From contig JAFGJP010000077.1 in the NCBI GenBank assembly GCA_016929035.1, positions 1-10,389 of the forward strand: 10,389 nucleotides of DNA, given 5' to 3'. This DNA is from Candidatus Auribacterota bacterium (lineage in GTDB: Bacteria > Auribacterota > JAFGBW01 > JAFGJP01). The notes below the pieces were generated by a model. It searched no databases. It was not told the origin of the DNA and saw nothing but the letters and a program-made list of their open reading frames with translations. Positions 6,026 to 10,389 of the stretch are shown here, piece after piece (the first letter of the stretch is position 1; each line of letters starts with the position of its first letter). A program made the translations under genes and the position numbers.

Positions 6026-6774
6026 TCCGGTTGAAAGACGTTACTGTTTCCTATGTCGATCACATCGCCCTCAAAAGCGTCAGTCTCCATATAAAAAAAG
6101 GCGATCATCTCGCTGTCATAGGGCCCAATGGAGCGGGAAAGACTTCGCTCCTCACGGCAATTAACGGGCTGGGAGACGTCAGGCAGGGGCGCGTTATGGT
6201 AAAGGGCGAGGTCATCAATAAACGAAACATAAGAAAGATCCAGCGCATTTCAGGATATGTTCCTCAGAACATGAACATCGATCCGCGGGCGCCTGTCAGC
6301 GTTTTTGATGTTGTGATGATGGGACGCATCGGGAAAATCGGCCTTTTCCGAAGTCCAGGGAAAAAAGATGCGGATATCGTCAAGTCTGCCCTGGAGCTTT
6401 GCGGTATCGAAGAGCTCGCGCTTCGCCCCGTAGGCCGTCTTTCCGGCGGAGAGCGACAGAAGGTCTTTATCGCAAGGGCGATGGCGCAGGAGCCGGAAAT
6501 CCTTCTTCTCGATGAGCCGACAACAAGCCTTGACCTCAGGGCGCAAAAAGAGATCGTATCCCTCATTGATTCCATTTATGCGCGACAAAAGCTGACAGTG
6601 GTCTTTGTGACGCACATCCTGAAAAATATTCCTTTGACCTGCAACACGTGCTGCCTCATCAAGGACGGGCACATTGTTTTTTTCGGCAATAGAAAAGACG
6701 CATTAAAAACAGAAAGGCTGACAGAGCTCTACGGATGCGAGATCGCTCTGGCCAGCGGGCTGAGCTATGTTTGA
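6022..6774 (+). CDS. ABC transporter ATPase of the Zn/Mn (ZnuC/TroB-like) family
   Basis: The protein (250 aa) is the cytoplasmic ATPase powering metal import, working as a dimer under the permease. All nucleotide-binding motifs are present: Walker A GPNGAGKT (34-41), Q-loop Q82 in YVPQN, signature LSGGERQ (140-146), Walker B LLLDEP with D164 and E165, the D-loop SLD, and the H-loop H198. VPQN and the VxxVVMMGR segment near 95-102 resemble ZnuC-type ATPases. The start overlaps the previous stop as ATGA (6022-6025), and its end overlaps the permease by eight bases, so the three transporter genes are translationally coupled. Zn/Mn-type family membership is clear, while the substrate is inferred from the operon. 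Confidence 0.94.
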   Translation: MIRLKDVTVSYVDHIALKSVSLHIKKGDHLAVIGPNGAGKTSLLTAINGLGDVRQGRVMVKGEVINKRNIRKIQRISGYVPQNMNIDPRAPVSVFDVVMMGRIGKIGLFRSPGKKDADIVKSALELCGIEELALRPVGRLSGGERQKVFIARAMAQEPEILLLDEPTTSLDLRAQKEIVSLIDSIYARQKLTVVFVTHILKNIPLTCNTCCLIKDGHIVFFGNRKDALKTERLTELYGCEIALASGLSYV

Positions 6775-7579
6775 CATGCTTCAATACAAATTCATCCAGC
6801 ACGCTCTTCTGGCCTCTCTTTTCGGAGGCATAAGCTGCGGGATCGTGGGGGTGTGGGTCGTTATGATGCGCATTCCTTTCGTAGGGGTTGCCATGTCTCA
6901 CTCGGCTTTTGCCGGAGCCGTGTTCGGTATTTTAACCGGAACAAACCCGCTCTTCATGGCTCTTCTTTTTTGTCTTGCATCCTCTGTCCTTATAGGCCCT
7001 GTTGCCAAACGGTCTCAACTGGACCCTAATATATCCATAGGTATTATTTTTTCTCTTGTTCTGGGCATCGCTTTTTTATGTCTGGGCCTCATCAAAGGGC
7101 CGAGAACAGAAGCCCTGCAGCTGATATGGGGAAACATTCTTCTCCTTGACCGAACAGATATTCTTTTCCTTATCGGCAGCTGCGGTCTTGTTATTCTTTT
7201 TCTAATCCTTTTCTTTAAAGAGATCCGTGCCGTCCTTTTTCAAAGAGAACTTGCGCGGGCAAGCGGCATTCCGGAAAAGGCTTTCTTTTACTCTCTGCTG
7301 ATCCTGACAGGACTGTCTGTCACCTTTAACCTGAACACGGTCGGCGGGCTTCTGATCTTCAGCCTGATCATCAATCCGCCCTCGGCGGCCTATCAGCTGA
7401 CCTACAGCCTGAAGAAAATGTTTATTCTCTCTTCCTTTTTTTCTGTCACATCATGTCTGGCTGGACTAGTGATTTCGTATTACCTGAACGTGCCGACAGG
7501 CGCTGTCATAATCATCACATCGTCTTTGATATTTCTGCTTTGCCTAATTTTTTCTCCAAAAAGGAAAAAAGTTACATGA
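6767..7579 (+). CDS. ABC-3 family metal permease (ZnuB/TroC-like)
   Basis: The protein (270 aa) is the inner-membrane channel subunit of the importer. It has about eight hydrophobic segments (roughly 13-34, 46-58, 62-80, 90-109, 132-150, 173-189, 192-205, 218-238 and 244-263; some may be half-helices). The family pattern SHSAFAGAVFG is at 44-54 and VGGLLIFSLIINPPSAA at 192-208, where relatives have VG.LLv.alLi.P.A.A. A basic tail (PKRKK) ends the protein. It is the last clear gene of the nikR operon, and an intrinsic terminator-like hairpin follows about 70 bases later. Together with the ATPase and binding protein it makes a complete importer, so no second permease is needed. Metal specificity is not visible in this subunit. 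Confidence 0.92.
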   Translation: MFDMLQYKFIQHALLASLFGGISCGIVGVWVVMMRIPFVGVAMSHSAFAGAVFGILTGTNPLFMALLFCLASSVLIGPVAKRSQLDPNISIGIIFSLVLGIAFLCLGLIKGPRTEALQLIWGNILLLDRTDILFLIGSCGLVILFLILFFKEIRAVLFQRELARASGIPEKAFFYSLLILTGLSVTFNLNTVGGLLIFSLIINPPSAAYQLTYSLKKMFILSSFFSVTSCLAGLVISYYLNVPTGAVIIITSSLIFLLCLIFSPKRKKVT

Positions 7580-7650
7580 AGAAAAATAAGGAGCGCTTTA
7601 CGCAAATGATTCGAAAATCAGCCACAAATGCACACAAATAGGATTTTTAG

Positions 7651-7685
7651 ATTCGCTCAAAGAGCGAATAGTTTTAGCTTTTTTC
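7651..7685 (+). terminator. Intrinsic terminator of the nikR operon
   Basis: A perfect 8-base stem (ATTCGCTC 7651-7658 with GAGCGAAT 7662-7669) and a 3-base loop are followed by the T-rich run GTTTTAGCTTTTTTC. It lies 71 bases after the permease stop. The T-tract is interrupted by AGC, so efficiency may be partial. Confidence 0.6.
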
Positions 7686-7781
7686 TATCGCCTATGTCCT
7701 AACTCCTATTACCAAGCAATGCTTATTAACAACGAAGGATATTTATCCGCCAAGGATTTGTGGAGGATGAAGAGGCACGAA

Positions 7782-7828
7782 TTTTTTCTCACTCCCGAAA
7801 CTATCGTTGTACGGAAGTGAGGGAAAAA
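7782..7828. other. Long imperfect hairpin before the methyltransferase gene
   Basis: The arm 7782-7797 (TTTTTTCTCACTCCCG) pairs with 7812-7828 (CGGAAGTGAGGGAAAAA), with one bulge and one mismatch and a 14-base loop. It has a T-run on the 5' side and an A-run on the 3' side, so it is not a terminator on either strand. It could be a leader structure or a relic of an inverted repeat. The remainder of the 7580-7865 gap holds the operon terminator and a 33-codon open frame of doubtful meaning (7719-7820). Confidence 0.4.
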
Positions 7829-7865
7829 TGTTGTAAAAAACACCTTACCCATTACTGCTTTTATT

Positions 7866-8468
7866 ATGAACAGAAGACAATTTTTTGATTGCCATGCAGA
7901 GACTTGGAATACGCCGGAAGATCAAAAGAAGGCCGGCAGAATCCAAAAATTAGTGGATGACATACAGCTTCAAAAAAATGACCGCGTCCTTGACATCGGC
8001 TGCGGTACGGGCATACTTTTTCCCTTTCTTCAAAAAACTGTCACAAGCGGCGGGCATGTCATTGCTCTTGATTTCTCATCTGCCATGATCAGGAAAGCCC
8101 GCGCCAACTCTCCCCATGGAATCTCTTTTATCCAGGCAGAAGCAGAACGCATCCCGATAAAAGATGACTTTTTTGATACTGCTATATGTTTTTCCTGTTT
8201 CCCTCATTTTGCCGACAAAGAAAAATCCCTCCTTGAAATCAACAGGGTATTAAAAGAAGATGGGGAAATCCATATCCTGCACACAGAATCAAGGGAAGAG
8301 ATCAACGCGATCCACAAAAAGGCAGGCGGACCGGTAAGCCATGACCGTCTTCCGCAAGTGTCTGAAATGTTTACTATTATGACTAAAGCAGGTTTCAGCG
8401 GCATAACTGTCCAGGATGCGAAAGATTTTTACTGCGCAAAAGCAGTAAAAAAGAATAAATCTATTTAA
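7866..8468 (+). CDS. Class I SAM-dependent methyltransferase, substrate unknown
   Basis: The protein (200 aa) is a small cytoplasmic Rossmann-fold methyltransferase of the UbiE/Methyltransf_11 type. Motif I is VLDIGCGTG (41-49), the acidic ribose-binding residue is D69 in IALDFS, followed by AEAERIPIKDDFFD (91-104) and the post-motif NRVLKEDGEIHIL (126-138). The N-terminal FFDCHAETWN resembles the FD..A..Wd opening common in this class. INAIHKKAGGPVSHDRLP (146-163) carries two His and may shape the acceptor site. No Shine-Dalgarno is evident before the ATG, which follows a long AT-rich leader with a hairpin. It lies 286 bases and a terminator after the metal operon, so co-transcription is not assured. 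The neighbouring metal importer allows a guess at metal-related or metallophore methylation, but nothing in the sequence shows the substrate. Confidence 0.85.
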   Translation: MNRRQFFDCHAETWNTPEDQKKAGRIQKLVDDIQLQKNDRVLDIGCGTGILFPFLQKTVTSGGHVIALDFSSAMIRKARANSPHGISFIQAEAERIPIKDDFFDTAICFSCFPHFADKEKSLLEINRVLKEDGEIHILHTESREEINAIHKKAGGPVSHDRLPQVSEMFTIMTKAGFSGITVQDAKDFYCAKAVKKNKSI

Positions 8469-8499
8469 TTGTTGTTATTTTTTGCAATTTTAATTATTT

Positions 8500-8505
8500 T
8501 ATAAT
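8500..8505 (+). promoter_or_regulatory. Possible -10 box for the DUF5752/glycosyltransferase pair
   Basis: TATAAT stands 35 bases before the ATG at 8541 in a very AT-rich 72-base gap. No -35 box lies at the usual distance: TTGCAA is only 12 bases upstream and TTGTTA is 22. The call is therefore weak. Confidence 0.25.
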
Positions 8506-8540
8506 ACTTTGGATTTTAACAAGGACATCAGAATAAAATT

Positions 8541-9185
8541 ATGAACGATTTCATTTTCATGGACTGCATCGAGATCAAGGAACTCCTTGGCCAAAGAGCT
8601 GATGATGAATTGAAGCTCATGGAGCTCATAGAGGAAGTCTCTTCAGATTCGATCTACTATCATACTCACAGCTATTTTTTGCGTCACTTTTACATTTCTG
8701 GACCTTATCCCAGCGATTTCGCGAACTGGGCTGCCATACAGGTCCGCGACAGGGTTCTCGGTGAACGGCTGGCCTCGATCATACCCTCGGGAGAAAAAAA
8801 CATCGAAGACATCCGCATGGAACTGATCGACACCATTGACGATCATCTCTCAAATATCAAAGTCGTCCCATCTGTTGTTTACGGGCAGCCGTTTTACTTT
8901 ATGCAGTCAAAAATCATCGAGGTGCCCACCAATCTCGTTGTGAGCAGCTTAAAAGAATTCACAGAAGCGCTGAAGATCGTCGACGCAAGCGCCATCTACA
9001 ATCATGTTTTTGAAGCGAGGCTGAGAGACCGTAGGGGAAGAAGTGATTTCGCCATCTGGCTGAAAGAAGTTTTGAATCTTGAGAACCTGGCCCATGAATT
9101 CGAGATGATCGACAGCTACATGTACAGCCTTGAAGGATTAAGAAAAAAGCTGCTTGATCTCTGCGAAAGAGAGCTTCATCAATGA
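8541..9185 (+). CDS. DUF5752-like protein of unknown function, coupled to a glycosyltransferase
   Basis: The protein is 214 aa, soluble and acidic-looking, without signal peptide or membrane segments. It resembles the uncharacterized family I know as DUF5752, notably SIYYHTHSYFLRHF (37-50), the PSDFANWAAIQVRDRVLGERLA block (parts PSDFANWA and VRDRVLGERLA, 57-78) and a later second half with FEARLRDRRGRSDFAIWL. The SDFA.W motif appears twice (58-63 and about 168-173), which hints at an internal duplication. Conserved H41/H43, D59 and W63 would be candidates for a functional site. The stop overlaps the next ATG as ATGA (9182-9185), so the two proteins are probably made together. An AAGGA at 8521-8525 is too far from the ATG at 8541 to be a normal ribosome binding site. 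A role in sugar or glucan metabolism is inferred from the neighbour only. Confidence 0.75.
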   Translation: MNDFIFMDCIEIKELLGQRADDELKLMELIEEVSSDSIYYHTHSYFLRHFYISGPYPSDFANWAAIQVRDRVLGERLASIIPSGEKNIEDIRMELIDTIDDHLSNIKVVPSVVYGQPFYFMQSKIIEVPTNLVVSSLKEFTEALKIVDASAIYNHVFEARLRDRRGRSDFAIWLKEVLNLENLAHEFEMIDSYMYSLEGLRKKLLDLCERELHQ

Positions 9186-10389
9186 ACACGGATCATATTA
9201 CACTTGAATCTTACAGGGATGTAGCCCCCAGAGGAACGATCGATCTAGCTTACAACCTTTCAAAAAAGCTGCAGGGAAAAACCTTTCTGCACGTAAATTC
9301 CACCCGCATGGGAGGCGGCGTTGCGGAAATGCTTCTTCGGCTCGTTCCTATGTTCAACGACCTGGGAATAGAGACCAGGTGGGAAGTGATCGAAGGCACG
9401 CCTCTTTTTTACCAGACAACAAAAAGCTTCCACAATGCGCTCCAGGGGCAGTTACAAAATATTTCTCAGGAAATGTTCGAGGAATACAAGCAAGTGAACA
9501 AAAAAAACATGAAAAAGCTTTCGCTGGAATCTGACTTTGCCGTCATCCACGACCCTCAGCCGGCCGCCTTCATCGCGAAAAAACCCAGAAAAGCAAGGTG
9601 GCTGTGGCGATGCCATATCGATATATCCAGGCCGCAGAGAAAAGTATGGAATTTCCTGAAAGAATATGTCGTAAAATATGACGGAGCCATTTTTTCTCTG
9701 CCGAATTTCGCACAGCGGCTTCCCATACCACAGTACCTGCTGTATCCCTCTATTGACCCCCTGAGCGATAAGAACAGGGAGATAAGCGAAAAGGAAATCG
9801 ACGACATCCTCAGTTTGTACAAGATCCCAAGAGATAAGCCGATCATCTTGCAGGTTTCCCGCTTCGACAGGTTTAAAGACCCCATGGGCGTCATCGCGTC
9901 ATACAGAATGGTGAAAAAAAATAATGACTGTGTTCTTATCCTGGCCGGAGGCGGCGCTACGGACGATCCTGAAGGGCTGCAGGTGCTTCAGGAAATAAAG
10001 GAAGCCTCCTCGCGAGATAAAGATATCATCATCCTCGATCTTCCGCCCGATGCCAACCTCACCATAAACGCTCTTCAGAGAGCGGCGACGGTCGTCCTGC
10101 AGAAATCGACAAAAGAAGGATTCGGGCTTACCGTGGCCGAGGCCATGTGGAAAGGAAAACCTGTCATAGGGGGAGCTGTCGGAGGCATAACTGTCCAGAT
10201 CGTTTACGGAGAAACAGGTTTTACGATCAATTCCGTCGAAGGCTGTGCGTTTCGAATCCGCTATCTGCTTAATAATCCCGAAGTCCTGAAAGTCATGGGC
10301 CAGAAGGCCAAAGACTATACTCGAAGGAATTTTTTGATCACACGTCATCTCTGCGATTATCTTGCCCTGATGATCAATATGCTTAAAGG
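9182..10389 (+). CDS. GT4 glycosyltransferase, TreT-like (trehalose synthase type), 3'-truncated by the window edge
   Basis: The protein is 402 codons long with no stop before the edge; probably only the last few residues are missing, as TreT proteins are about 410 aa. It has a GT-B fold. The N-terminal domain starts near F35 with HVNSTRMGGGVAEML, the hallmark of the TreT/trehalose glycosyltransferring synthase group, followed by GIETRWEVIEG (62-72) and VIHDPQP (121-127). The C-terminal donor domain has QVSRFDRFKDP with R227 and K232, LILAGGG (252-258), and the GT4 EX7E motif STKEGFGLTVAE with E312 and E320. TreT joins NDP-glucose and glucose to make trehalose, reversibly. This product is inferred; related proteins could glucosylate other acceptors such as glycerate derivatives. 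It is translationally coupled to the DUF5752-like gene. It would act in the cytoplasm, in osmoprotection or sugar storage. Confidence 0.85.
   Translation, partial: MNTDHITLESYRDVAPRGTIDLAYNLSKKLQGKTFLHVNSTRMGGGVAEMLLRLVPMFNDLGIETRWEVIEGTPLFYQTTKSFHNALQGQLQNISQEMFEEYKQVNKKNMKKLSLESDFAVIHDPQPAAFIAKKPRKARWLWRCHIDISRPQRKVWNFLKEYVVKYDGAIFSLPNFAQRLPIPQYLLYPSIDPLSDKNREISEKEIDDILSLYKIPRDKPIILQVSRFDRFKDPMGVIASYRMVKKNNDCVLILAGGGATDDPEGLQVLQEIKEASSRDKDIIILDLPPDANLTINALQRAATVVLQKSTKEGFGLTVAEAMWKGKPVIGGAVGGITVQIVYGETGFTINSVEGCAFRIRYLLNNPEVLKVMGQKAKDYTRRNFLITRHLCDYLALMINMLK

Noticed and set aside
7576..7641. 21-codon frame overlapping the permease stop as ATGA (MKKNKERFTQMIRKSATNAHK)
   Set aside because: It is short, Lys-rich and ends in a CACAAAT-type repeat stretch, with no family resemblance; more likely spacer DNA before the terminator.
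8426..8451. Perfect 10-base stem (TTTTTACTGC with GCAGTAAAAA) at the end of the methyltransferase gene
   Set aside because: It lies before the stop codon, and its T-run is on the 5' side with A-run on the 3' side, so it is not an intrinsic terminator in either direction.
1..10389. CRISPR array, tRNA, rRNA, insertion sequence or phage genes
   Set aside because: No regularly spaced repeats, tRNA-like cloverleaf, rRNA motif or transposase/integrase coding sequence was seen by eye.

Overview
The window looks like chromosomal DNA of a motile, diderm, probably anaerobic bacterium. A TonB-dependent receptor with a terminal Phe and a periplasmic binding protein without a lipobox indicate an outer membrane. 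FlgM with a sigma-28-type promoter, together with CheB, indicates flagella and chemotaxis. NikR with a 7-N14-7 operator of the GTGTTAC/GTAACAC type suggests a Desulfobacterota-like (deltaproteobacterial) or related lineage. That placement is inference; there is no rRNA or marker gene to confirm it.

Layout. (1) 1-922: 3' part of a PAS-type sensor histidine kinase gene entering from the left edge. (2) 1131-2177, minus strand: a CheB-type protein (receiver plus methylesterase), convergent with the kinase. (3) 2391-2708: a FlgM-like anti-sigma-28 factor, divergent from cheB and preceded by a near-consensus sigma-28 promoter. (4) 2709-2959: a gap with degenerate short repeats, then a sigma-70-type promoter overlapped by a perfect inverted repeat with NikR-operator geometry. 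(5) 2960-7579: one tight operon of nikR, a TonB-dependent receptor, a TroA/ZnuA-family binding protein, an ATPase and an ABC-3-family permease, ended by a likely intrinsic terminator at 7651-7685. (6) 7866-8468: a class I SAM methyltransferase. (7) 8541-9185 and 9182-10389: a DUF5752-like protein translationally coupled to a TreT-like GT4 glycosyltransferase that runs off the right edge.

How the genes work together. The central five-gene operon reads as a self-regulated metal importer. The receptor would carry a metal or metal chelate across the outer membrane, the periplasmic protein would pass it to the permease/ATPase, and nickel-loaded NikR would shut off the promoter overlapping its operator. 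The transporter is of the zinc/manganese type, not one of the familiar nickel importers, and the binding protein has lost part of the usual His3-Asp metal site and gained two cysteines beside the first His. This makes a predicted nickel (or cobalt) uptake system of unusual composition the most interesting content of the window. The flagellar part shows a compact feedback loop, with FlgM apparently driven by the sigma factor it inhibits. The last two genes form a separate carbohydrate unit, possibly for trehalose or a related glucoside.
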